A DNA stretch of 64,000 nt from CAMBRQ01 sp945870325 (lineage in GTDB: Bacteria > Bacillota > Clostridia > Lachnospirales > Lachnospiraceae): positions 53,918 through 117,917 of the forward strand of contig NZ_JBNPMC010000005.1 of assembly GCF_050313795.1 (NCBI RefSeq), read 5' to 3'. Both the position numbers and the translations under genes were made by a program. This document shows positions 45,085 through 52,714 of the stretch, in pieces. The notes under the pieces are model-generated. The model worked only from the letters and a program-made list of their open reading frames with translations. It ran no database searches and had not been told where the DNA came from. Numbering within the stretch: position 1 is the first letter of the stretch; every line of letters starts with the position of its first letter.

Positions 45085-46220
45085 ATGAAGTCAGTAATAT
45101 TGTATTGAAGAAGATAACAAGGCATATATATGAAGAGCGTATGCCTTTGCCGGAGTATCAGAAGACGAATATCAGAATAGAAAGAGTTAACAATCGTAAT
45201 TTCGCGGAATTGTGGTTTCTGACGGCGGGATGCCGGCATGACAGGCAAGGAGGCTGTACGATGTGCAATTATGGCAAGGGGAGAACCTGCTGGGAGGATG
45301 AGATTCTCCGGGAGATAGAAAAAACAATTGCACAGATGCCTGAAGAATACGAGGAATTCATCATTAGCCCGATTGGAAGCATGCTTGATGAGCGAGAAGT
45401 ATCTGATCATATGATGCGTGGATTAAAGGATGCTTTGCAAAATATCCATAGTGAGACGTTAATCACAGAGACTAGGGCAGATACAGTTACAAAAGAACGG
45501 CTAATGATGTTGAAAAATATATTTGATGCGCGGTACAGATGTGTCGAGATTGGCGTGGAGAGCAGTAGTGACTGGATATTGAGAAACTGTGTGAATAAAG
45601 GCTGTACGGTAGAGGACTATAAGAGAGCGATTGCGGCAATTAAAGAAGCAGGCATGATTGCAATTGTTAATATTGGGATTGGAATACCGTTCATGAGTGA
45701 GCGTATGGCGGTGGAACATGCGATTGAATCCGTTTGTAGGGCAGATATGTGGGGAGCAGACAGTATTGTCCTGTTCCCTTATCATGTGAAACCGGGAACC
45801 TTAGCAGGAGTGTTATATGAACTGGGAGAATATCAGCCGGTCTCACTGTGGAGTCTTGTGGAGGTACTGGATTCGCTGGAATTGCGAATACAGAGTAAGA
45901 CCAGGATATCCTGGTATAAGAATTATTATAAAGAACCGGACAAGATTATAAGTTCTCCGGGGACATGCCCGGCTTGCTATGAAGAGGTATTGAGTCTATT
46001 GGAAGAGTATAAGAATCTCATGAAGCCGGAGACGATTCGCAGCCTGGTACAGATGGAATGTTCTTGCAAGATACGTTGGAGGGAGCGGCTGCGGGATGAA
46101 GCCTTGCAGATTGATCTGGAAAGAATGGAGAAGAATTACAGAACTTTGTCCGAAAGGTATGGAGTCAGCCCGCGGTTATTAGAACGGGAACTGGAATTTA
46201 TGAGAGATACATATAGGTGA
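45081..46220 (+). CDS. Radical SAM enzyme (RaSEA/Elp3-like), paralogue 2
   Basis: 379 residues from ATG 45081, overlapping the carrier-protein stop. The cluster motif is C-x7-C-x2-C (C51, C59, C62; AGCRHDRQGGCTMCNYGKGR). CVEIGVESSSDW, IVNIGIGIPFMSERMAVEHA and SIVLFPYHVKPGTLAGVLYE line up with the same segments of paralogue 1 (VVLFPMNVKPYTVLYRIMQK there). The C-terminal CPAC and CSC pairs also match. Two diverged copies in one operon suggest two successive steps or a heteromeric enzyme (inference). The substrate is unknown; a carrier-bound amine or a glycan are possibilities. Confidence 0.8.
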   Translation: MNEVSNIVLKKITRHIYEERMPLPEYQKTNIRIERVNNRNFAELWFLTAGCRHDRQGGCTMCNYGKGRTCWEDEILREIEKTIAQMPEEYEEFIISPIGSMLDEREVSDHMMRGLKDALQNIHSETLITETRADTVTKERLMMLKNIFDARYRCVEIGVESSSDWILRNCVNKGCTVEDYKRAIAAIKEAGMIAIVNIGIGIPFMSERMAVEHAIESVCRADMWGADSIVLFPYHVKPGTLAGVLYELGEYQPVSLWSLVEVLDSLELRIQSKTRISWYKNYYKEPDKIISSPGTCPACYEEVLSLLEEYKNLMKPETIRSLVQMECSCKIRWRERLRDEALQIDLERMEKNYRTLSERYGVSPRLLERELEFMRDTYR

Positions 46221-46227
46221 AATTACA

Positions 46228-47736
46228 ATGCTGTATAGAGAATTAGTGGAATCGCACAGGGAAGATGAGAGGATTGTCCTGCATGTAGATAACGTTGGAT
46301 TATCTTATCAACAGATTGATTGCCTGGTAATGAATGCCCTTATTAATATGGAGAAAGAGGGACTATTAAGAGGAGACCGAGTCCTGATCGTAGGAAGTAA
46401 TAATTTGGAAACGGTGCTGCTGATACTGGCATGCATTGCCGGAGGCTATGTGTTTGTACCGATTGATGCCGGGATATCTATAGAAAAATACAGAATGATC
46501 ATTCAAAATTGTATGCCGAAAGTAATCTATATAGCATCAGAAGAAGCAGTCCGGGAAAGTGTGCCTGGAATCAGAATGATAACAGTCAGCCGGATTAAGG
46601 GCGAGTATTTTAAATTTGACAAAAAAGAAAAGGATAGGGAAAAGAGACTGGAGATTGATGCGGACGGGATGGCATATATCCTGTATACATCAGGATCAAC
46701 AAGCGAACCAAAAGGAGTTGTAGCCTGTTATCGTCAGGTTATTTTTTGTATAGAGGCAATTAATCGTGTGCTGGAGAATGGAAAGGATGACCGGATATTG
46801 TCAGTGTTGCCGGTTGCATTTGATTATGGTCTTTATCAGATATTTCTGGCATTAAGTTCGGGCGCCGTTCTCTATCTGAAAGATCATTATATGGTTCAGG
46901 AACTGCCGGGAGAACTGATGAGATTGGGAATTAGTGGATTTCCGGGATTGCCGTCGATGTTTAGGCTGCTAATCAGGACTAGGTTGTTTGAAAGGATGGA
47001 AAGCCCGGCATTGCGGTATATCACAAGTACGGGGGAAGTGTTTTCTGAAAGGCTGATTCGGCAGTTGGAGAGAATATTTCCAACGGTCCATATTCTTCCG
47101 ATGTATGGCCTGACAGAATGTAAGAGAGTATCGATGATGCCTCTGAATAAAGAGACACAACAGTTGAAGAAAGGATCCTGTGGCGTGCCACTGAGTGGAA
47201 TCCGGGTTTGGCTTAGGGATAAAGATGAAAACACGGGAATTGGTGAACTTGTAGTATCAGGTCCGAATGTAATGGAAGGATACTGGAATGACAAGGCAGA
47301 GACAGAACGTTATTTTGTGCTAAGTAAAGAACAGGATAGCAACACATTGTACACAGGAGATTTATTTTCCATTGATTCGGATGGCTTTTTGTATTTTAAA
47401 GGACGGAAGAAGAGAATACTTAAGGTCCGCGGACATAGAATAAGCTGTTCAGAGATAGAAGCGTTTGCTGAAGAGATTGAAGGGGTAGAAGAGTGCGTGG
47501 TTTTTGGATATTTGAGTAAAAATGATGAGGAAAAGGCTGGGATATGTGCTGTCTCTGATAACGTAAAGTCGGGTAACAGAAAGATGGCAGACGTTATCAG
47601 GCATGAAGTGGAAGTGCAGTATCCCATGCTTAAAGGTTTTTCTCTGTGGATGCGGACCGAGAGTCTTCCGAGAAATATACATGGGAAGATAGATGTTATA
47701 AGAGTGCAAAGGGAATGTGAAGATTATGGTAAATGA
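46228..47736 (+). CDS. AMP-forming acyl/aminoacyl ligase (ANL family)
   Basis: 502 residues, a complete two-domain adenylating enzyme. Motifs: YTSGSTSEPKGV (A3), MYGLTEC (A5), YTGDL (A7), GRKKRILKVRGHRI (A8) and the catalytic lysine in RNIHGKIDVI (A10). VAFDYGLYQIFLAL before A5 resembles ligases of exosortase-linked exopolysaccharide clusters (TIGR03098), which also sit with a carrier protein and a PLP decarboxylase, and D-alanine:carrier ligases. It should activate an acid as acyl-AMP and load it on the carrier protein encoded upstream. The acid cannot be deduced by eye; the decarboxylase suggests an amino acid with two carboxyl groups or a second amine (inference). Confidence 0.85.
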   Translation: MLYRELVESHREDERIVLHVDNVGLSYQQIDCLVMNALINMEKEGLLRGDRVLIVGSNNLETVLLILACIAGGYVFVPIDAGISIEKYRMIIQNCMPKVIYIASEEAVRESVPGIRMITVSRIKGEYFKFDKKEKDREKRLEIDADGMAYILYTSGSTSEPKGVVACYRQVIFCIEAINRVLENGKDDRILSVLPVAFDYGLYQIFLALSSGAVLYLKDHYMVQELPGELMRLGISGFPGLPSMFRLLIRTRLFERMESPALRYITSTGEVFSERLIRQLERIFPTVHILPMYGLTECKRVSMMPLNKETQQLKKGSCGVPLSGIRVWLRDKDENTGIGELVVSGPNVMEGYWNDKAETERYFVLSKEQDSNTLYTGDLFSIDSDGFLYFKGRKKRILKVRGHRISCSEIEAFAEEIEGVEECVVFGYLSKNDEEKAGICAVSDNVKSGNRKMADVIRHEVEVQYPMLKGFSLWMRTESLPRNIHGKIDVIRVQRECEDYGK

Positions 47737-48667
47737 ATTTTTGGGTGACCGGATCTGCTGTGGAACTTATGCTTTTTTGAATCTGACCCATGATGAGAGA
47801 ATAGATGAGGAATTGTTTGAAATCTCCACTTCTGTTCCCTTTGGAATTGTTCATAAAAGATATCCCCAGTATGATCATCTCTTGACACCGTATTGTGATC
47901 CCAATGAAGGGATGGACGGTGCGATCAGGTGCTGGGGCTATCAATTGGAGCGGGAATCATATAAGAACTCAGATGAAGTAATAGAATATCTGAAGAGGAA
48001 CCTGCCGGTTAAGAGAAGGGTGATGATCGGACCGATAGACATGGGCAAATTGTTCTATCAGCCGCTGGTTAATCTTTATCGGAGATTGGATCATTATATA
48101 GTAGTGTGTATGATTGACAAGGGAAATGTTGAGATTGTCGATTCTGAGGGTATCGTTGGTGAAGTATGTACATTTGAACAATTAAGGAAGAGCCTCTCTG
48201 TAGCAGGCATTCCGGAAGCAAAAGACAGATATAATGTCAGAAGCATGCAGAAAATTGAGAATGTGGAAGAGAAGATGGTTGTTCAATATTCGCTTAAACG
48301 TGCAGTATATAATATGGGTATGTGCCAGAAAAGTGATGATGGATTTGAAGCGTTTCAAAAATGTTGGGATTATCTAAAGGAGATTCCGAGCCATCAGTGG
48401 AGCGTGGCGTTATTATATGATTTTAGTTATGTAATGCAGCGGAAGATCCTGCATAGTAAGCTGCTGGATCTGGCGGAAAGATATGGATTATTGAATGATA
48501 GAGAGAAAGCAAGGATGTCTGAGATAGTTAAGCGGCAGATGGTCTTGCTGGGGGAGATGTTCTCGGGACTGCGCAGGGGGGAAGGTCTGGAGGATGAGCT
48601 GTTTATAGAGATGGATGATGCGGAGGCGGGACTGGCGGATAGGATGTTGGCGTGGGATTCAAGATAG
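47726..48667 (+). CDS. BtrH-like acyltransferase, paralogue 2, with Cys-His-Asp
   Basis: 313 residues from ATG 47726; a GTG at 47717 is the alternative. The probable nucleophile is C11 or C12 in DRICCGTYAFLNL, with H123 in LDHYIVV and D139 in VEIVDSEG, the Cys-His-Asp order of papain-fold acyltransferases and of the BtrH N-terminal domain. No signal peptide is present. It overlaps the ligase gene and ends the module. The predicted role is to move the carrier-bound acyl group to an acceptor amine or hydroxyl (inference from BtrH). The C-terminal 130 residues are helical and are not recognised. Confidence 0.68.
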   Translation: MVNEFLGDRICCGTYAFLNLTHDERIDEELFEISTSVPFGIVHKRYPQYDHLLTPYCDPNEGMDGAIRCWGYQLERESYKNSDEVIEYLKRNLPVKRRVMIGPIDMGKLFYQPLVNLYRRLDHYIVVCMIDKGNVEIVDSEGIVGEVCTFEQLRKSLSVAGIPEAKDRYNVRSMQKIENVEEKMVVQYSLKRAVYNMGMCQKSDDGFEAFQKCWDYLKEIPSHQWSVALLYDFSYVMQRKILHSKLLDLAERYGLLNDREKARMSEIVKRQMVLLGEMFSGLRRGEGLEDELFIEMDDAEAGLADRMLAWDSR

Positions 48668-48697
48668 GAGTGGATGATTTTATAGTCCGCTGAACAG

Positions 48698-48835
48698 TGG
48701 TTTCCGAAATATGATTATGGTCAGTATAGGCTTGGGGATGCGGAGATGATTATTACCAGAGGATTGGGAGCGAATCTGAAGGTGCTGCCTAGATTCAATA
48801 ATCCGCCGGAGATTGTGGTGGTGGATGTGGAATAG
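48698..48835 (+). pseudogene. 3' fragment of a second metallophosphoesterase gene
   Basis: A 46-codon frame without start translates to WFPKYDYGQYRLGDAEMII, then RGLGANLKVLPRFNNPPEIV and a stop. It corresponds to the last 50 residues of the metallophosphoesterase at 38024-38887 (GLGSEPMLPRFNNPPEIVVVDV). 33 bases are identical (48797-48829 and 38837-38869). The 5' portion of the gene is absent. It marks the right edge of the radical SAM/carrier-protein module. Confidence 0.8.
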
Positions 48836-48877
48836 AGGATTTTATGTCTGCCAAAGGTTAAAAAGGAGATATTTGAT

Positions 48878-49063
48878 TTGGATCATTATCAGACAGATAA
48901 TCCGTTACTTCAGGCACAGTTGGATGCATTTAAATCAGCACTTTTAAAAGATGGCAAACCGAGTATATTTCAGCCAGAGAAGATTGAGATGTACAAAAAA
49001 GAAATCTATAAGGAGAAACATTGCAGTTATCTGGCAGCAGAGAAAGTAGAGGGAAGATTATGA
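48878..49063 (+). CDS. Small hypothetical protein ahead of the cyclase remnant
   Basis: 61 residues from a TTG start with AAGGAGATATTTGAT upstream. Charged and helical, with no recognised domain (MDHYQTDNPLLQAQLDAFKS start). Its stop overlaps the ATG at 49060, which opens the cyclase remnant, so the two were probably translationally coupled. It may be the head of a formerly longer protein. Confidence 0.4.
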   Translation: MDHYQTDNPLLQAQLDAFKSALLKDGKPSIFQPEKIEMYKKEIYKEKHCSYLAAEKVEGRL

Positions 49064-49400
49064 GTATTTCGAATATAGAGGTTATGCCGATATATGGCAC
49101 GGCGGTTTCACTGGATATCTGTGATTCAAAAATAAATTTGAAAAAATTTCGGAAAGCAGTGGGGGAAGTTTCAATTTATATCAGGTTGTAGATAAGGTAC
49201 AGAAAGTAATTTTGTATGCACTTGGTGAATCGGCAGGGCATTTAGTGCGATTTACCGGAGATGGGTCGCTCATCTTTTTTGAGGAACCAATTGGAATCTC
49301 GTCTACGGAACTGGCAATTGAGTTTGGAATCAAGTTCTTGAATATATGGAGCAAATGCTGTGTATGGTTTCAAGAGTTGAAAGGGATTAAATTTTTCTGA
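49060..49400 (+). pseudogene. Broken class III nucleotide cyclase (Pycsar PycC-like)
   Basis: Two overlapping frames together give the core of a class III cyclase. Frame 1 (from ATG 49060) has MPIYGTAVSLDICDS, with the first metal aspartate in LDI. After a frameshift near 49160, frame 2 continues SFNLYQVVDKVQKV and then AGHLVRFTGDGSLIFFEEP, with the second metal aspartate in GDG. The C-terminal half is lost after about 49370. In Pycsar anti-phage systems such a cyclase makes cCMP or cUMP to switch on a membrane effector, and an effector of that kind is intact at 49816. Catalysis is not expected from this copy. Confidence 0.6.
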
Positions 49401-49490
49401 AAGGGTGAAAAATGAGATACCTGAGAACAGTATATATCGTGCCTTGTTTTTGAAACTGGGACATGTAAAGTAGGTTCCAATCAAATTATA

Positions 49491-49775
49491 TTGAATAACT
49501 TAGATGTCAGTAGATGTGCATTGACATCATTTGATAAACGTTCGGAATTAAGTAAGGAAATATCGGGAGAAGAAGATATCGATTTTACGTATAGAATTTA
49601 TCAACAGGGTCATCGCTTGTTGATGCCTAATATTGATGGATTTCTTGGGGTACATTTAAAACATGGGGTAGGTAGTGATTCGGAAGATTTCGTGAAAAAT
49701 GCCCAATATTTGCTGAGCAAATATCCCGAATTAAAAGAAGAGCGGGAATTACTATATGAGTTAATTGGACTGTAA
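49491..49775 (+). pseudogene. C-terminal fragment, glycosyltransferase-like
   Basis: 94 codons; the frame is open further upstream without a good start. GEEDIDFTYRIYQQGHRLLM followed by GVHLKHG resembles the E-D-x-D-x-x-x-R block and late histidine of GT-A (GT2/GT7-like) transferases. The N-terminal domain is missing. It lies between the broken cyclase and the effector and probably does not belong to them. The call is tentative. Confidence 0.35.
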
Positions 49776-49815
49776 TTAGGATATGGAAATGTTTGATAGG
49801 AATGTGTAGAGTGGA

Positions 49816-50352
49816 ATGGATAAGAAGGAATTAAGGAAAGAACTAAAAGAGATCTGGGCAAATGTGAATTATTGGCTGAGTTTTGCAGAGGCAAAGAATG
49901 CAGGAATTCTGGCGATTAATATTGCCTGTGCTGCGGCAGTTATGACCAGTGATATATTCGATGATTGTTTGGGGCTGGAGATAATATTGGTGGCAGGGCT
50001 TCTGATAGCGATGCTGATTACTTTAGTTTCGCTTACGCCGCTTATATCTGTTGTCAAAATAAGACGCCCAGAAAAAAGCGATAATGACAATCCATTGTTT
50101 TATGGAGATATTGTGAAATATGAATATAAGGAATATCTCGAGTATTTGGCAAAACGTTATGGCGAAGAAGAAATTAAGTGGGGAGATTACGAAGAAGATC
50201 TGGCAAGGGAAATCGTTAAAAATTCTAAAATTACACTCTTGAAATATCGATATTTTAAATTCACTGCGAGAATAGATATGCTGCTTATCTTATGTGGCTT
50301 TGTAAGATGTGTCATGGTGGGTATATTTTTCTTTAGGCAATATCTCAAGTGA
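49816..50352 (+). CDS. Pycsar-type transmembrane effector (PycTM/DUF5706 family)
   Basis: 178 residues. It has the family layout: an amphipathic start, the YWLSFAEAKNAGILAINIA segment (about 18-36), a hydrophobic helix (about 56-80, LEIILVAGLLIAMLITLVSL), the cytosolic element NPLFYGDIVKY, a KNSKITLLKYRYFKF stretch and a last helix (MLLILCGFVRCVMVGIFFF). In Pycsar and some CBASS systems these proteins sense a cyclic nucleotide and damage the membrane. The partner cyclase upstream is broken, so the gene is probably an orphan now. A partial duplicate of its 5' part is at 53922-54045. Confidence 0.78.
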   Translation: MDKKELRKELKEIWANVNYWLSFAEAKNAGILAINIACAAAVMTSDIFDDCLGLEIILVAGLLIAMLITLVSLTPLISVVKIRRPEKSDNDNPLFYGDIVKYEYKEYLEYLAKRYGEEEIKWGDYEEDLAREIVKNSKITLLKYRYFKFTARIDMLLILCGFVRCVMVGIFFFRQYLK

Positions 50353-50490
50353 TGAATTCAAAAATTGCTTCTGCATATGTGATGGCATTGTGGCTTAATG
50401 TTAAGTAAGAAAATCTTACTTGAAAGGAGAATCATCCCATTATTGGCGAAATCTGTCGAACGATTCAGGAGATACCTTGCTCCATAACGG

Positions 50491-50519
50491 ATGACATCCA
50501 AAGCCTTACATGCTATAAT
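50491..50519 (+). promoter_or_regulatory. Promoter of Rpn copy 1
   Basis: ATGACA (50491-50496), a 17-base spacer and an extended -10 TGCTATAAT (TATAAT at 50514-50519). The same block stands before Rpn copy 2. The rest of 50353-50686 holds a hairpin AAGTAAGA/TCTTACTT (50403-50421) and leader sequence shared with copy 2, but no gene. Confidence 0.65.
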
Positions 50520-50686
50520 GCTGACAAGCATTATTTTTCTAAAAGTTCTATATGACAAGGTCATTCTATCATCTGACGCAATATATCATCTTAGAAAATT
50601 CGATGCTGAATCACAGGAATGTAATAGCAGAGAGGGTTCTAAGAAAAGATACGTGGGAGTCCTCTCGCCAAGAAGGAGGACAGTGT

Positions 50687-51631
50687 ATGACAATGACAGC
50701 AGATGAGAAGATCGCGCGGGCGGCAGAAAAGATCGTGGTACGCGGCGAAGTGATCGGCATGCCGGCACGCGCCTACAAAGACCGGATCTTCCGCATGATC
50801 TTCAAGGAGAAGAAGGAACTACTGGAACTTTATAACGCCATGAATGGAACGGAATATACGAAGGAAGAGGATCTGATTGTAACCACATTGGAGAACGCTC
50901 TTTACATCGGGATGAAGAATGATGTGTCTTTCGTGTTGTATGACAAATTGACACTTTATGAGCATCAGTCTACCCAGAATCCCAATATGCCTTTGCGGGA
51001 TCTGTTTTATGTGACGAATGTATATTCCAATCTGACTAAGGATGAGAATCTGTACAGTTCCACACGGGTGAAGATACCGGAGCCAAGGTTCGTTGTGTTC
51101 TATAATGGGACAGAGGAGATGGAAGAGCGACGGGTGCTCAGGCTTTCGGATATGTATGAGACAAGAAGCGGGGATCTGGATCTGGAACTGAAAGTCACGG
51201 AGTTGAACATTAACCTTGGCTATAATGAAGAACTGATGGAAAAGTGCCGGACGCTTAGGGAATACATGATTCTGGTAGACAAGATCCGTCGGTATAGCCA
51301 GGAGACATCCTTTGCAGAGGCGGTGGAGAAAGCGGTGGTTGAATGCATTAAGGAAGGGATTCTGGCGGAATTTTTACGAAAGAATAGAAGCGAGGTAATC
51401 AGTGTGAGTATATTTGAGTATGATGAGGAGCGCCATCTGCAGCAGGAAAGGGATGAAGCGTGGCTGAAGGGAAGAGCCGAGGGAAGAGCCGAGGGAAGGG
51501 AAGTTGGTGAAAAGCGGATTAATATGCTGAATGACTGCCTGATAAAGGAGAATCGAATGGAAGATCTGAGACGTTCGATCGTAGATGTAGAATATCAGAA
51601 ACGGCTAATGGAAGAGTATGGAATAGAGTAA
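50687..51631 (+). CDS. Rpn/PD-(D/E)XK nuclease family protein, copy 1
   Basis: 314 residues from ATG 50687, with GGAGG seven bases upstream (the longest frame starts 135 bases earlier, in the shared leader). It belongs to the Rpn-like putative transposase/nuclease family: the KDRIFRMIFKEKKELLELYN start, DVSFVLYDKLTLYEHQSTQNPNMPLR with the D and E-x-Q catalytic-core pattern, IPEPRFVVFYNG, and a C-terminal tail with (E/A)GRAEGR repeats and RRSIVDVEYQKRLMEEYGIE. The sequence is nearly identical to copy 2 (56908) and the decayed copy 3. A role in homologous exchange between repeats, or in phage response, has been proposed for the family. Confidence 0.82.
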   Translation: MTMTADEKIARAAEKIVVRGEVIGMPARAYKDRIFRMIFKEKKELLELYNAMNGTEYTKEEDLIVTTLENALYIGMKNDVSFVLYDKLTLYEHQSTQNPNMPLRDLFYVTNVYSNLTKDENLYSSTRVKIPEPRFVVFYNGTEEMEERRVLRLSDMYETRSGDLDLELKVTELNINLGYNEELMEKCRTLREYMILVDKIRRYSQETSFAEAVEKAVVECIKEGILAEFLRKNRSEVISVSIFEYDEERHLQQERDEAWLKGRAEGRAEGREVGEKRINMLNDCLIKENRMEDLRRSIVDVEYQKRLMEEYGIE

Positions 51632-51719
51632 TACGTGATAAATGCTTATTTCTCAACTTCGCACATACTGATGCCATTCATTTCAAGACGATAACTATGT
51701 CGTTTATTGGTAATACGGT

Positions 51720-51840
51720 GTTTTTTGCAAGCCCCTTTTGCATAAAATTGCAAAAACCAAGTTTTTGTAGGTCGTTGCACCTACATTTTGTAGGTAATTG
51801 CAAAGCCTCCTGTCAGGCAACCAGACCTGACAGAAATGCA
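51720..51840. repeat. Candidate IS end with iterated short repeats
   Basis: This stretch has repeated TTGCA(A/T) and GTAGGT words and an inverted TGTCAGG/CCTGACA pair, and lies just beyond the 3' end of the truncated IS21-type genes. Several transposase-binding repeats at the ends are typical of IS21 elements. The other end could not be placed, so the limits are approximate. Confidence 0.35.
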
Positions 51841-51860
51841 TTGCAAACATTATTCTATTA

Positions 51861-52103
51861 TTACAGCGTGAGGTGTGGAAATGGCAAATCCGGTTCATAT
51901 TCCTCATGCGCATGTTCCCTGAAATAGCAGAACTCCTCATCCAGCTTTTTATAGTGGATGAAATCATTCAGATATTTCAAATCTTCTTCAGCATGCTTGT
52001 AATCCTCTATGAGGTCAAGAAGGAAATCATTCATCTCTTCATAGCGTTCCCGAAGATTTTGATATATAGTTTGTTCCTTGATTACTTTATTATTTTTTGC
52101 CAT
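51861..52103 (-). CDS. Small hypothetical protein downstream of truncated istB
   Basis: 80 residues, strongly charged and helical (MAKNNKVIKEQTIYQNLRER start, HAHEEYEPDLPFPHLTL end). GGCAGG lies upstream, and it overlaps the end of the istB frame by 14 bases. IS21-like elements in this group of bacteria sometimes carry a small third gene; this may be one, but I do not recognise the family. Confidence 0.4.
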   Translation of the reverse strand: MAKNNKVIKEQTIYQNLRERYEEMNDFLLDLIEDYKHAEEDLKYLNDFIHYKKLDEEFCYFREHAHEEYEPDLPFPHLTL

Positions 52104-52524
52104 TGTTACCTGCCTCCTGACTGTCGATCCTTGATTCCCGCAGCCGATTGTTGATTCCTGGAAACAAAATCAGTTCTATCAGGATAGAGAGCATTGTTTT
52201 ACCGGTTCCGGTTCCTCCATACATGATGACATTTTTTCCTGCATGATAGAAATCCAGGTCCAGCAGGCTCTGGAAACTGATGCCTTCCGGGAAGTCGATC
52301 TCATCTGTCCTGAATTCTTCCACACGGTATCTGCGTGGGAATCCGGCGGTATTGAGGAACTTGCTCTTTCTTTTCGCTGTCCGGTATTTAATCTCGTTTG
52401 TCAGAAGGTTTAAAAGGTATTCCTGCGGTGAATCTCCTTTCCGCCCGAAAGCCTGTCCTGCAAAGTTTGTAGACAGTTTGAGCTGTTTGCAGCATGCTGC
52501 AATGGATTTTTCTATATCAGCCAT
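52090..52524 (-). pseudogene. istB-like transposition helper ATPase, truncated (IS21 family)
   Basis: 144 codons against about 250 for full-length IstB. The N-terminal helical part is present, and the AAA+ Walker A appears as VIMYGGTGTGKTMLS (about 105-119). Shortly after it the sequence breaks off into unrelated residues (FPGINNRLRESRIDSQE), so Walker B and the C-terminal half are lost. GGGAGG precedes the ATG (52524). Its start overlaps the end of the istA fragment by eight bases, the normal istA-istB junction. Confidence 0.7.
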
Positions 52525-52671
52525 TTGAGACACCTCCCTTCTTAAGGGCGGCATCCAGCATTAGCAGATCATTCCTGAACGGAATGACCTTATGCTGTGG
52601 CAGAAGAGCCTTATTTTCAAGCGGAGGCAGAAGCGGTACATCTACATAAGTGCGCCTGTAAAGGCTCTGCG
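52517..52671 (-). pseudogene. istA C-terminal fragment (IS21 transposase)
   Basis: On the minus strand about 50 codons read SLYRRTYVDVPLLPPLENKA and then VIPFRNDLLMLDAALKKGG before TGA at 52517-52519. This is like the C-terminal end of IstA proteins, and it overlaps the istB start. The rest of the gene is replaced by the dGTPase remnant that begins near 52680. A 5' istA fragment in the same orientation lies at 56258-56482. Confidence 0.5.
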
Positions 52672-52714
52672 TATTGGGAGATTTTTTGCCACTGAGAGAT
52701 GCTAATAAGTGTAA

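Noticed and set aside
42744..48667. Butirosin-type aminoglycoside cluster
   Set aside because: Carrier protein, decarboxylase and BtrH-like genes resemble parts of it, but no 2-deoxystreptamine synthesis genes (btrC type) and no BtrG-like cyclotransferase are present.
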